Origin: Ryuthela nishihirai
Taxonomy: Eukaryota > Arthropoda > Arachnida > Araneae > Heptathelidae
Length of the DNA stretch: 64,000 bases
Direction: 5' to 3'
Assembly (NCBI GenBank): GCA_038380435.1
Contig: JAWZYU010000008.1
Location: forward strand, 73,732,020-73,796,019
The notes under the pieces are model-generated. The model made no database searches and was not told the origin of the DNA. It was given only the letters and a program-made list of their open reading frames with translations. A program made the position numbers and the translations under genes. Shown in pieces: positions 42,563 through 53,769 of this stretch; the first letter of the stretch is position 1, and each line of letters starts with the position of its first letter.

Positions 42563-44280
42563 TGTATATTCAATATGTGTATATATAATATTAACTATTG
42601 TGAAAAATTTTCCTAATCAGTAATAACCAGTAATAAATAATAATACGCCTATGGGCATCATAAACTAATCAACTGACGTATATACAAAATAATTTAAGAA
42701 AGAGGAAACAGCAACTATATACTACCCTTTCTGACAGAAGATTGTTTCATAAACTTCAAAATTTTGTGAATTTTCAGAAACCTTTAAACTACTAAAAATG
42801 TGAAACAAAAATTTATCTAAGATATACAAAGTTTAAAAACACTCGTCATTATAAATGAAACTCTGAGCCGTCATAAACGTGATTCTATGCGCATGAACGT
42901 TGCTAGGGGCAGTCCAACACCCTTTGTGCATGGTTCAGCCGTGAGTTCAGCCTGGCTCAGCTCGCGCGTGTTTATCCAACATTTACATTACATTATTACT
43001 GCGCCAATAAGTTGGGAAGTCCCAACTTATTGGCGCCAACAGAGTGGTACCAGTAATCCATACCAGTGTAAACTAGCTTTAAACTATTTCGTTGGTGTAA
43101 ACTGGACTAAAATGTTGCTATGCGCACTCTATCCCATCAGTGGTGGAATGATGCAACATATATTTTCTGAACTCTTTTTTTCCAGGGGTCTCGATTTTAT
43201 GACTATTAAATTAATATTATTATTTCAACTTTTTTCTGAATAATTAAATTAAATTTAAGAAATTACACATTATTTTAAATAAGAAATATATGAGCAATTG
43301 GATTAATCGTTTTCTAACACTATTTCGTGGCCACAAGACTGTGGCAGGACTCAATATCCGCTCTAAAACATGCCTATAGTTTGGTCCAAGATTGTAAGCG
43401 TTAGGCCGTAACTGCAAGTGGATCATGGTAAACAAGGAAGGGTGTATGGTTCAAAATGTGATTGTGACTCATATAAGTGTAAATACTAAATATTATATTT
43501 TTAAAATTTTATCAATATGTGGGTTAAACCTCAAGAAGTTGCTTTTGCGAAAACTTTATGGTAAGAAACACGCTAGAAGTTTCTGAAATATTTTTTTTAA
43601 TCGATATACAAATGGTCTGTGGATTCGCAATGTAACGTAAAAGCTGATTTAGAACCTAAAAACTTTTAAAAACCATCTTATTTTGTTTGTTTTCAAAATT
43701 TAGCTGTAATTTCAAATTATTAAACTTCAGTAAACGGATCAAAGATCCGAAAATTAAGTTTTTCATTTCATAACTGATTTCAAATAGAAAATTAAGTTTT
43801 CCATTTCTATAACGGATATGAAACATGCAAACCTTGGATGATTTCCAGGTGAAACATTTTCCTTGGATGATTTCCATTTTTGCGTGAAGCTACCATTTCC
43901 ACAAAACAGCGACGTTTGCAGACATTTTTCTAATACAGAATATTTCAACGTTTGGGTTTATATCTTAAGAATGAATATGGTATATGGTTTCACTGGGCCG
44001 CTGTGCTGACATATGTACCATGTGCCCTCCTTTTCCTAGACATATCCTTTCAGTGTTCAAATCACTCTTCTATTTCACTTAAGTAAATATAGAAAGCAGA
44101 TTGCCTCAGATGAAGCCATGGATTTATTTCTGACTCAGCCAACAAATCCAAATGAAAATCATCAAATCCCATATTTAACAAGAGTGAAGTTTGTTTCTGA
44201 CTTCAGCATCCCATAGCAGTGGAAATTCAAGCTTGATTCAGAAAATGCAAATAATGATATTTTATTAATAGACCTACCAG
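42563..44280. other. AT-rich stretch with a perfect hairpin
   Basis: 43001-43017 (GCGCCAATAAGTTGGGA) and 43020-43036 are perfect reverse complements around a two-base loop. A more GC-rich, CpG-containing patch surrounds 42880-43040. No exon supported. GATGATTTCCA and GAAAATTAAGTTTT words recur near 43755-43880. Confidence 0.5.
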
Positions 44281-44284
44281 GGCC

Positions 44285-44545
44285 AGAGGGGGGGGGTACT
44301 TTTGAGAATGCAAGTAAGGATAATATAGGCGAAAAAATTTTAAGTAACGTGGATGTACATGTCATTTTTCTGCTGAGGTCCTGCCATCCTCTCAGATCTT
44401 TAACTATGGCATATAAACTGACAGGCTCCTGTCAGACCTCTGTGGCAAGCAGCTGCTTGAGGGGGTATATAATATAGGCATTTTTCAAAATATTTTTAAA
44501 GACCTCTAAAACAGAGGGGGAAATATACTACAACAGAAATCTGGT
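44285..44545 (-). repeat. SINE-3-related repeat split by SINE-2
   Basis: TTTTGAGAATGCAAGTAAGG on the left and TTTTTAAAGACCTCTAAAAC on the right match the order seen at 16270-16397. ATAATATAGG occurs on both sides of the SINE-2. Confidence 0.55.
44346..44470 (+). repeat. SINE-2, headless
   Basis: From GGATGTACATGTCATTTTTC through CTGACAGGCTCCTGTCAG and AAGCAGCTGCTTGAGGGGG. The tRNA-like head is missing. Confidence 0.85.
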
Positions 44546-44726
44546 CTCTTTACCCCTACTTTTATGCATATTTTAGTATGATTTAGTTTCTTGCCCCCCC
44601 CCCACTTTTGTTTATATATATATATATATTTTTTTTTTTCTAGATTTGAACCTGGACTTATCCAATCAAACAAAGAATTTTTCAAATAACTTAATAAAAT
44701 ATGTAGGTAAAACACAGCATGTTGAA

Positions 44727-44960
44727 TTAAATAAAGATTAAGTTAACTCTATATAAACACTAAGTGCTGGACACAATTCAGACTTGTCCTTGTTGAAGAA
44801 GCTATCTCTAGAAGAACGAAGCCAATGCAGATATGACTAAGCTTCAATGCACCAATCTATGACTATCAACTACTCCATTAGTATCAATGAACTGATTGTT
44901 TTTCAATACCATGTGACTAGTATAGCACTTACAGTGTTTATAGAGTTAATCTTTATTTAA
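44727..44960. mobile_element. Small MITE-like inverted-repeat element
   Basis: Left TTAAATAAAGATTAAGTTAA and the reverse complement of the right end (TTAAATAAAGATTAACTCTA) pair over about 38 bases, through AAACACT..AAGTGCT. The 234-bp interior has no coding potential. A TTAA at each end hints at a TTAA-target family but does not prove it. Confidence 0.65.
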
Positions 44961-46656
44961 CTCTTAATAAAGGGCAGCACTATAGTTTATAGTGCTCAGG
45001 TATCATTTTTTTTCCTTAATGCACATTTCATTTTCGATGTCATTGAGGGATTTTTTTTTTTGGGGGGGGGGGGGGGGGAGGAATGATAAATTGGTGTATT
45101 TTTTGATTGGTTAATGTAGAAAAGAAAAAGAATTTTATGAATTATGATTTATTATAGAATTGAAAACTTTTTTGTAATGAACTCATTATTGTGGCATACT
45201 TTTAATGTTAAGTCTATGGAGTTGTGACTAGTCATTACTAATATGTTGAAATCATGCAGTAACATATAAGCACAATTAGGTATTAGCTGGACATGAGTTT
45301 CATCTGTTAGACTATTTTTAATGTTCTGATATGCAGCTCAATTTTTTAAAAAAGATTTTGAATTGTTTTTGTTGGTTTTTTGGTATGGTTATCTTTTATG
45401 ATGTTACAAAATAATTTTTTGGAAGAGCCTGTTTTATTGCAGGAAAACATATCTGATAAATGCAATATATGAAGTGATAAATTTTATATATAAGATAATA
45501 AATTTGATATATAATGTGATAAATTTTTAATAATTTAGTATAAAGTGAAAATAGTTGTTATCATGGAGTGTAGCAGTGATAACTTTGTGACAGTGTTTTT
45601 CATATGAGTATGGGTTGCTGGAATATGCCATGATCTTAGATACAGAAGAGTTTTTAAGTTATTGTAAATTTATTTTATTCTTACTTTATGTAACAAATAT
45701 ATTCTCTGGTGAGAAAATAGTCACTTCCTAAAGTTATTTTCATTTCAGATACCATAAAACAAAGGTAAACATATCAGAACAAAACAAAATTTAAAAAAAT
45801 ACATTACTGATCATAGACTAAATAATCCAATTGGATAAAATTGACTTCTGTCTATAATAAATATTTTTTAATTTTTGTTTATTTTTTTTTTTTTTCTTTT
45901 TTAAAACCAAACTTTGTACTTAATGATGGTGAAGATAGTACTTTGGTTTTGAGATTATAAAGTAAGAAAAAAGACTATTAATATGGACTACTTTTGAAAA
46001 AAATAAAATGAAAGCACTAGTAGCCATATGAAATAATTACCAAAAGAAAAGAAAAACTCTTTGCAATAATTGTATCAAACTGCCACTTTGGAGCACATTT
46101 AAAAAAATGGCATATGTGACATTGAAGCCACTGCCTATAAATAATGGATTCTATTACAAACAGCTAACTCAACCAGGTCTACATATAGTAATTCAAAACA
46201 TGTGGTGAGCATAACTAAGATATCATCTAATGAGCCGAGTAAAAAAAAAGATCACATGTTCTTAAACATAGGACCTCAGTTCTGCACATGAAGCAGCCCA
46301 GGGAACAAAATCAGTGTGACAACTATTTTAAGCACCACTTATCAATAAACAATGAATATTCATTCTTCACTTAAAAAAAAAACCAGAACCATCTCATTGG
46401 AACAGCTTTTCAAGCAATGATTTTTGCTAAAGGAATGAATTTTATGTTTGGCACATGTAAAGAGTAACAAGCACAAAATGATTCCTTCAAATAAATATTT
46501 TTAATTACTATTATTGTGAAAAAATTGTCATCTGTTCTATCAGTACACAATCTCTAGCTGTATTGTATTCTTAAAATAAATAATTCTTAACTTGTTGTCA
46601 ACCTTATTTCATCATCTAAGGTATATTGCCTCTTATGCAATATCCAAATTACTCCT
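44961..46656. other. AT-rich stretch, no gene found
   Basis: Low-complexity A/T sequence with a T-run/G-run at 45049-45080. No transposase motif or spliced exon could be supported. Confidence 0.5.
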
Positions 46657-46801
46657 ATTTTCTAGTACCTTAAATCGTCCTTTTAACATCTGGAGGTAAC
46701 CAGCATCCATGCCAGCCATTGTCCATGTTCAGAAATGGTAATAACATTTCTTATCCTTCACCACCTTTGCTTGTAAAGGACGATTTAAGGTACTAGAAAA
46801 T
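46657..46801. repeat. Perfect 27-bp inverted repeat with 91-base loop
   Basis: 46657-46683 (ATTTTCTAGTACCTTAAATC and onward) is the exact reverse complement of 46775-46801. It may be a MITE or a foldback made by template switching. Confidence 0.8.
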
Positions 46802-46829
46802 GGAACAGATTATTATTATTATCTCTATT

Positions 46830-47310
46830 TTTAAAAACAAGTTAATTGCAGTTCTTGTGATAACTATAGGAGTATCAGCCTACTTTCTGTTCTAGGTAAA
46901 GTGCTTTGCATGATCGTGCTGAATAGAATTAAGAATCTGGTTGACAGGCAATTGCATGATGAGCGTTGTGGATTCAGAAGTGATAGGGGATGTGTGGATC
47001 AGATATTTTTACTCAGGCGGATTCTTGAGAAATGTTTAGAGTTTTAGAAACCTTTGGTTGCTAGCTTTGTTGATTTAAAAAAGGCTTTTCGACTCTGTTG
47101 ATCGTCATAATTTGTGGTTGATTGTGAAATCATATGGTATACCATATAAGTTAGTTAACATAATGAAAGCTCTCTATAATAACACTGAGTCGTGTGTGAG
47201 AGTTGGTAAGGCTTGTAGCAATTGGTTTAGCATTACTTTTGGTGTTCGACAAGGGTGCATTTTGTCTCCTTTTCTCTTTAGTCTGATTGTTGATTTTGTC
47301 AACTGGTTGT
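46830..47310 (+). pseudogene. LINE reverse-transcriptase fragment, forward
   Basis: Same family as the LINEs at 4377 and 61770 but in forward orientation. It covers motifs from ISLLSVLGKVL through GFRSDRGCVDQIF, a damaged FVDLKKAF, and SCVRVGKACSNWFSITFGVRQGC. An in-frame stop after CLEF and a frame change after KKAF disable it. It ends before the YADD box. Confidence 0.85.
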
Positions 47311-47319
47311 CAACTTACT

Positions 47320-47920
47320 GATTATGTCTCTGGTGGCATTTTTTCATAAAAAGCTTATATTCAGAGTTGCCGCGCTATAAATGTGTTTTCCATTCACATA
47401 ACATGGAAGTGTCCTAATGCATTTAATAATCTGCTTGACTTAAAATTTAGCAAACCATACAATCCATACGACTTAAAATTTAGTTTTAGATTGGCAGGAA
47501 AGTGTTCTCTGAATCATTTTTGAACTATGGATATTTGCAAATAGACTTTTATTACTTCTAAGACTTGAAAAGGACACAATTTTATTGAAACTTAAAAAGA
47601 GTAATACAAGGACACCTTGCATACTGCAGTTAATTGGTGCCAAAAAGGTATCATACTGATCAAAGCATTATTATAATGGATTATCATGTGTTACAAACAA
47701 ACAATTATTGGTGTAAAAAATTAAGAATAATAAGAAACAAAAAATATTGTAATGATTTTTATTGTTGAAAATTGAACACAAGTTTTTATTGCTCCAAAAA
47801 ATATTTAAGCAATGAAGTTTGCACACATTTTTCTTCTGTTTCTCTGCATGCATATCTCTGTAGCACCAAATAGCATCTTGTATAGCTTACTGAACTAAAG
47901 CTTTATTCATTGTTAGGATC
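47320..47920. other. AT-rich stretch, no gene found
   Basis: Lies between the LINE fragment and the second Tigger gene, possibly its 3' part. CTTAAAATTTAG is repeated near 47438-47482. Confidence 0.4.
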
Positions 47921-47924
47921 AGTG

Positions 47925-49325
47925 CTCATAAGAAAATCAGAACCTTTCTAAGAAATGTTGAAAGTTTATCAAATGAAAAATCTTTTGTAGGCACTTCAGC
48001 ATCTATTACCTCTAATTTATCTTCCTCTTCTTCATATACATGTTGTTCCTCTATCTCAAAAGAGTTTCATCATCAAAATCTTCTGAATGTGAATCAGTGC
48101 ATTAGTGAACGATGGTAGAATCCAACGTTTCAAAACCAAGATCTCTCCCTAGCTCCACTATGTTTTCTGAAATGGTGTTAATTTGCTTTTCAAATCTAGT
48201 AAAACCATTTGCACAGTATGGTAAAATACACCACCATACTGCTCTCATATTGTTGCAGTTACTTCAAGCCATGATTCACCAATGTTTTCAACAGCATTTC
48301 TGATATTAAAATTTTTCAAAAATTCTGCCAAAGTTATTGTCTTGTCTCTTGTCATAGCTTTTATGGTTTGAGAAAAAGTTCATCTCAAATAATAAGCCTT
48401 AAACATAGCAATGACACCTTGATCCATTGACTGCAATAATAATATTGTGTTGAGTGGTGGTAAAATTTTTTTAACAATTTCATTCAAATCAGCAATGGTA
48501 GTAGAATGACCAGGTGCATTGTCTAATAGCAGCAAAATTTTAAAATCTATGTCATTATCTTTGCAGTAATGCTTGACTGTCGGACAAAAATAAGTTGTGA
48601 AACATTCTTCAAACAATTGTCATGTCACCCACACTTTCTTTTTTAAATGTCATATAATGGGAAGAGCGCCTTTTGCAAACCCCTTAAGAGCCCAAGCTTT
48701 TTCAGATTGATACAAAAGCATAGGCTTTAATTTTAAATCACCAAATGCATTTCCACATAATGAAAGTGTCAGTCTTTTGCAATTTTATATCCTGGTTGCA
48801 ACTTTTCTTTTTCTGCTAAATAAGTACTCAAAGGCATTTTTTTCCAGAGCAAACCTGTTTCATAAATATTAAAAATCTGCTCATCCTCGTAGCCACCTTT
48901 TTTAACAACTTCTTTTAATTCATTGGGAAATCTTGAAACAGCATCATTTTCTGCATTGCACTTTCACCTGCAATTCAAACACTATGAAGTTCCATACCCT
49001 TTTTGAAGTTATAAAACCATCCACGACTAGCTGAAAATGTTTCATCAGTATCCCCTTCATTTTCTGCATTTTCTCTTCCATTTTCATTTATCATCCTGTA
49101 GAGACTTACTGCTTTTGCTTGAATGGCCATCTGGTTTAATGCTTGTCTGAAATTTTGCTGTAAGAAACCTTTCATTAATGCACTCATATCCTAGAAGAGC
49201 ATCACTGGCATGCCTGTTGAGAAGCAGACCCACACTTTGGTGATGCTTATTATCGTCCCTCCCCCAAAAGAGAAATTTAATATTATCTTTCTTTATCTGT
49301 CTATCTGGTCTTTTGCAAGCCAAGA
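47925..49325 (-). pseudogene. Second Tigger/jerky-type transposase, decayed
   Basis: Minus-strand pieces in order: an N-terminal part with ALLGYECINERFL, then LNQMAIQAKAVSLYRMINEN and SASRGWFYNFKKG (CENP-B-type region). Next comes the first DDE block, read as NIYETGLLWKKMP, where D is replaced by Y. Then ILLLLDNAPGHST with the second Asp kept, and SMDQGVIAMFKAYYLR with the third. Several stops and frame changes separate the parts. It is distinct in sequence from the Tigger at 39484. Terminal repeats were not found. Confidence 0.82.
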
Positions 49326-49329
49326 ATAT

Positions 49330-50297
49330 CTAAATTATAATGGTGGAATTTTTGTGTGAGGACATCAAGATAATAAGCTCTGTGCGGAGTCCTCGCATTT
49401 CAACTACCATTAATAATGGTTAGTGGGATGTTTAAAGAAACTATGTTTATTGGGAGAGGGAATGCTGCATAACATCAGAGAGTATCAAACAGCCCTCTAA
49501 TCGCAGGCATGGGACAAAAACCCATTCCCCCACCTCTAAGGGCTGAAGCAATCTACACTGGAAGACTTCCTGCAATGTAGAATTTGATGTTGCAGTAGAA
49601 GCAAAGAGTTCAGGTGCCTGCGATGAACATTATCCACCAGCTGATAAAACATATCCTGTGAATCTATGCACTTGGGGCTGTCAACCCACAAACAAACAGA
49701 AAACAAAGTGGAAGATTCTCCCTCCACAGAAGCCCATGAGTGCAGCAAATTCAAGATCCATAATCAAGCTCAGAGCCTTAGTTCAGTCCAGTCCAATAGG
49801 TTTATATGGTCAGCACCAGGAACCCTGTATGGTTGACCACTCCTCAGCAGGGTAGAAAAAAAAAGGAAAAGTAACCATAGTTGTCCAGATCAGTAGGCCA
49901 CACTAATGTGGCAGCCCTCCTCTTCCGTTCACTTCCACAAGAGAGTATCTCTTTTGAAAGGTACTAACAGTCTGTACCATGAGAAGGCAGGGTTGGACTT
50001 TAGGTGGTAGGCCTGGCTGATTCTATGCATCATCATCAGTGGATTGGTGCATAACTTTCCTTTCAATGACTACCTAGCTACCATTTATGAACCGTGATAA
50101 TAATACATAAATAATAAACAAAGGAAATTTTAAGGCAAAAAGAAATTACAAGTAATCTGGAATCGAAACATTCTTTTGCTTTCTAATTGTTACTGATTTT
50201 TTAGCTTTAAAATGAGATAGTGCAAACCATGAAATCAATTACTTCATCAAATGATGAGATCTGTGGTGCACAAACATAAAGTGTTTTTTTATTTCAG
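49330..50297. other. Unassigned stretch upstream of the TBC1D9-like exon
   Basis: More GC-balanced between 49500 and 50060. Frames on both strands (49536-49754, 49658-49855) match nothing recognised and are probably part of an uncharacterised repeat. The missing TBC1D9-like first exon was looked for here and not seen. Confidence 0.35.
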
Positions 50298-50409
50298 GGT
50301 TTCAGAAATGGCAAACCCATATTTTATTCTTCAAAGGAGGAAAGGATATGGAACAAAGGGCCTTTCATCTTTATTTGTTGGCACTTTGGATAGTGTGTTT
50401 GATACTAAG
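50298..50409 (+). CDS. TBC1D9: TBC1D9-like Rab GTPase-activating protein, one internal exon
   Basis: A 112-bp exon bounded by a strong acceptor (TTTTTTTATTTCAG at 50284-50297) and donor (AAG/GTAAGA at 50410). It reads VSEMANPYFILQRRKGYG, then SSLFVGTLDSVFDTK. This matches the conserved N-terminal segment of TBC1D9/TBC1D9B (ANPYFILQRRKG, then LVGTLD..LD), just before the GRAM domains; TBC1D8 proteins are less similar at ANPYF. One base (G at 50298) belongs to a codon begun in the previous exon, and the exon ends on a codon boundary. The first and following exons were not found, so both neighbouring introns are long. TBC-domain proteins stimulate GTP hydrolysis by Rab GTPases in membrane traffic. 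It lies on the opposite strand from SoxE. The assignment rests on about 37 residues. Confidence 0.8.
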
Positions 50410-51189
50410 GTAAGATTATTAAAGGAAATTAGAATTTTAATCAGTAAGTAGGTATTATTATGAGGTCAAGAAATATTTTTGGCTGACATTATTCTGAATG
50501 TTTTACCATGAGTTGGACTCAAACCATCATGCTTTAATTGCAGTAATCTTTGTGTGCGCATATTTTTGTTGAATATTCCATCTAATAATACCCTTCACTG
50601 ATAAAAAAAAAAGTGGACAGTTTTTTTAGCATATAATAATTTCTTCACTATCATTAAAAAAAAATACATCAGAAAATTTTGATATTTTAATGAAAAATGT
50701 TATTAAAAGTAACATACTTAAATAATGTATTATAATATGCACTATTATATCTAAATAAACAAAAAACAAAAATATCTATACTAACACATTGCATATGGTA
50801 TGTTTTGAAGCATTGTGTCATTACAGGTTTTATCAATAAAACTTTGTCGCTTCCATTTTTGCCTCTCTGAGAGCAAACAACAAACATTTAAGCAAATGCA
50901 AGCTTCTTTCATCATCATCTATATAAATCCATAATTTTGGTTCAAGCACATACATAAATGCATAATCGGCAAGTAGACATGCTTATGGAGGTCCAAACAA
51001 ATTCTGCAATTTAGTACTGCATACAAGTCTGCCTGATCTACAGCTGTAATAGTTTGGTCCAAAATCAAATTCAAACAGAAAAAACAAAAGTAACCTGCTA
51101 AACTGTTCTGAACTTCTCTTTTTCAGCTACACAAATGAAAGAAAAGCATAAAAGTACCCTTTCTAGGTTTGGAAATAGTTTAGAAACAA
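50410..51189 (+). other. Start of the intron after the TBC1D9-like exon
   Basis: AT-rich. Near 50500-50560 a reverse-strand GGTTTGAGTCCAACTCATGG resembles the second half of a tRNA-like SINE head. Words around 51055-51100 recur at 52105-52160, so a dispersed repeat is present. Next coding exon not seen. Confidence 0.4.
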
Positions 51190-51765
51190 TATGATATGCT
51201 TCTGCCATCTAGTGAGGATGTGATGCCCCATGTTCACTTTTGCTTTACCTTAACCAGTTTTGTTTAATTTACGCTATATTTATCATTTTGGGGATTTTTA
51301 TTTCCTTTTTGGCATCACAGTGCTCATTTCCACGCGTGCCAAGGACACGCCCCCCTCTTGCGTCATAGCTTGCGTCGTTCGTCATTTTATGTTAATGTCT
51401 TTCCCGACATGCATCTGGCTCTTGTTTTAAACTGGTGACCTGTGAGTCACAGTAAGCAGTTAGTGCAGAAGCACTAAGCACAGTGCGTGTAGCACAGGAG
51501 CTGGAGTTGTATCTTCTTCATTGATGTCTTGGTGAGTTGAACTATTTTGGAAATAAATCTGTTTGTTATTTTAAACCTTTTGAGTCTGTACAATTTTTTT
51601 CTCTTGAGCAATGTGAATTTAAGTTTTGATAATATTAAATCTTAAAATTGACAATCATTTTTGATTCTTACTCATTAACGCTCGCTGGCATTTTGAACCC
51701 TACTTAAACTTAGTCTACTTTTTTGGGAATTTGTTAATTATTGCCTGGCGCCCGTATCAGCTATC
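51190..51765 (+). mobile_element. Possible LTR fragment with primer-binding site
   Basis: A GC-richer block with promoter-like and 3'-processing-like words (AATAAATCTGTTTGTTA near 51553) is followed at about 51745 by TGGCGCCCGTATCAG, which resembles an LTR-retrotransposon primer-binding site. No gag or pol frame follows and no second LTR was found, so this is tentative. Confidence 0.35.
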
Positions 51766-52188
51766 CAGAGCATAAAACTAATTGGATCGAAAGAAGGATC
51801 AAACTTTAAAGCATTATTACATTTATTTGGAGCGTTACAAGGATCTTTTGAATGAAAAACGAAAAGATTATTGTGCTTTCCAACTTATATGAATTATTAA
51901 TCAATTATCGATTTTTTGCCTGAGGCTGTTAGGTACTACAGTTTTGAAGTGAAATCATTGGGCAAGCCCAGCTTTGACAATGATTTCCAGACTTAAACCA
52001 GTTATTTGTTTGATTTAATTTATCATAATACCATCATTAAAACTTTGCATTTGTACAAACATCTATAATTCCAGAAAGTTTATTATTTATTGCCACTTCT
52101 TTTAGTAGCTTGATCCAAAATTAAATACAGACAAAGAAAAAATGAAAAGTAACACCTGCTTAACTGTGTTGATCTTCGCTTTGTCAGC
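51766..52188. other. AT-rich stretch, no gene found
   Basis: Contains only the recurring words noted for 51055-51100. Confidence 0.4.
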
Positions 52189-52294
52189 AACCAAAGAAAA
52201 AAAATTGTATTAGACATTTAAGTTACTTTAAGATTCTTTTGCATTATAAAAACCTTAAAGTAACTTAAAACTAATACAAGTTTCTTTGGTAACA
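52189..52294. repeat. Imperfect inverted repeat, about 42-bp arms
   Basis: ACCAAAGAAAAAAAATTGTA with TTAAGTTACTTTAAG on the left pairs with CTTAAAGTAACTTAAAACTA and CAAGTTTCTTTGGT on the right, around a loop of about 21 bases. Probably a small foldback or MITE remnant. Confidence 0.65.
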
Positions 52295-52329
52295 AAGTGG
52301 CAATAAATAGAAATTCTCTACAATAAATA

Positions 52330-52402
52330 TTTCATGGAAAAATTTTTGCCAACATACGGGATTTGAACCCACATCTCTGTCAACTCCTTCAACATGATAG
52401 TG
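52330..52402 (-). repeat. tRNA-like 3' half (SINE fragment)
   Basis: On the minus strand, GATGTGGGTTCAAATCCCG carries a B-box-like core. There is no matching A-box half, so it is not a tRNA gene. Confidence 0.35.
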
Positions 52403-53497
52403 TCAACAGGGAAGTGGGACGCATTGGTAAAGCTCACAATCGATGTCCGAGTTCATCCCAAAGGACCTCTTATTGGATTCAGGTCGGGACTTTGAGCAGG
52501 GCATGTTCTCCACACCTGAGTCATGAAACCACTGCTGGACAGACCTTGTAGTATGACATGGTGCGTTATCATATTGGTAGACATGTGACCCCTCTCCATA
52601 GTACTGGAACAGTGTAGGTAGTGCAGAATTGTCTAGAATGTCCATGTACATCTCAGCATTCATGCTACCGGCTATAGGAACCAACGGTCCAAGTCTATGC
52701 CACGATACACAGCTCCAAACCATCTCGCTACCATCACCGAACTTCACAGACAAGGACGATACCCTGTGGCAGGTAACATTCACCAGGCATTCGCCATACC
52801 CAGCAGCAACCATCAGATCAGAACAATATGAAACGTGATTCATTGCTCCAAAAAATTTGTTTCCATTGGTCCAGCGACCAATTCCGACAAGCTTTACACC
52901 AGGTTAGACATTGTTGTGCATATTTAGGAGTTATCAGTGGTTTGTATGCAGCTGCTCGGCCATAAAAATTCAACCTATGCAGCTCTGTATGAACCATCCT
53001 ACTGCAAACACTAATCATACCCAGCAGCAATCATCAGATTGCTGAATGAATTGCTGAAACAGCATGAAATGTGATTCACCTGTGGACTCTGGAAACGTTT
53101 TAGTAATGGTAGCAGCATATGAATGACAAGAAGAATATACCACATGTTTCAGAGCTCTTCAATCCCTTTCCATCAGTTTTTGTGGTCTGCCCGACCGTTT
53201 CATGACTGTCGTGACATCTTCACATTTCCATTTAGTAATCACATCCTACACAGTTGACCTAGGATGCTCTAATTTGGCCACAATCGGAAGCACAGATAAA
53301 TTACTCAAATGACATCCTATAATGATCCCTCTCTGGAAGTCTGTTAACTCAGCACATTCACTCATGTTTCATATCAACATCTCCACTGAAGCCTGTTCTG
53401 TGCCAACGTTCTTCTTGGCACAGAACCGATCACGTGACCAGAAATTACATTTTCCCTTTGCTAATCAGGTGACTGGATACTTTTTTTTACCAACATA
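52403..53497 (-). pseudogene. Tc1-like transposase gene, decayed
   Basis: The minus strand begins with a terminal-repeat-like CTATGTTGGTAAAAAAAAGT at 53497. The ATG at 53364 opens MSECAELTDFQRGIIIGCH (helix-turn-helix region), followed by MKRSGRPQKL. Later pieces have WSLDQWKQIFWSNESRF (family FSDESRF, the catalytic Asp changed to Asn), VYQYDNAPCHTTRSVQQWF (second Asp kept), and a frameshifted form of the SPDLNPIE motif. Stops at several points disable it. The second terminal repeat was not found near 52350. Confidence 0.83.
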
Positions 53498-53693
53498 GTA
53501 TATTTATTGATATATTGATGTTAAAAAGTCATCAGGTAATGCTGTGATTGTCACCTATGTTTAAACTCTCTACAGTGCTTGCTCATAGACAAATTCTTAA
53601 TGACAGTATTATTGTGGTAATTAAATCTAATTTAACCAATTACTGTGTTTGAAATTTCATTTTATACAAATTGCTTACTTTGCCCAAACCCTC

Positions 53694-53769
53694 CTTCGTG
53701 AACGGATGTGAGATACATAATTGCAAACCTTTTGCTTTGCAATTATGTATCTCACATCCGTTCACGAAG
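53694..53769. repeat. Perfect 34-bp hairpin with 8-base loop
   Basis: 53694-53727 (starting CTTCGTGAACGGATGTGAGA) is the exact reverse complement of 53736-53769; the loop is CCTTTTGC. A 76-base hairpin of this size could be processed as a small-RNA precursor if transcribed. A perfect stem is more typical of a recent template-switch or a siRNA-type hairpin than of a conserved microRNA. Confidence 0.85.

Noticed and set aside
42887..43243. 118-residue frame with MRMNVARGSPTPFVHGSA as a gene or TBC1D9-like exon 1
   Set aside because: No match to the expected N-terminus, it runs through a perfect hairpin, and no suitable donor site in the right phase was seen.
49536..49855. Frames on both strands near 49.5-49.9 kb as exons
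   Set aside because: No recognisable domain and no convincing splice sites; more likely part of an unclassified repeat.
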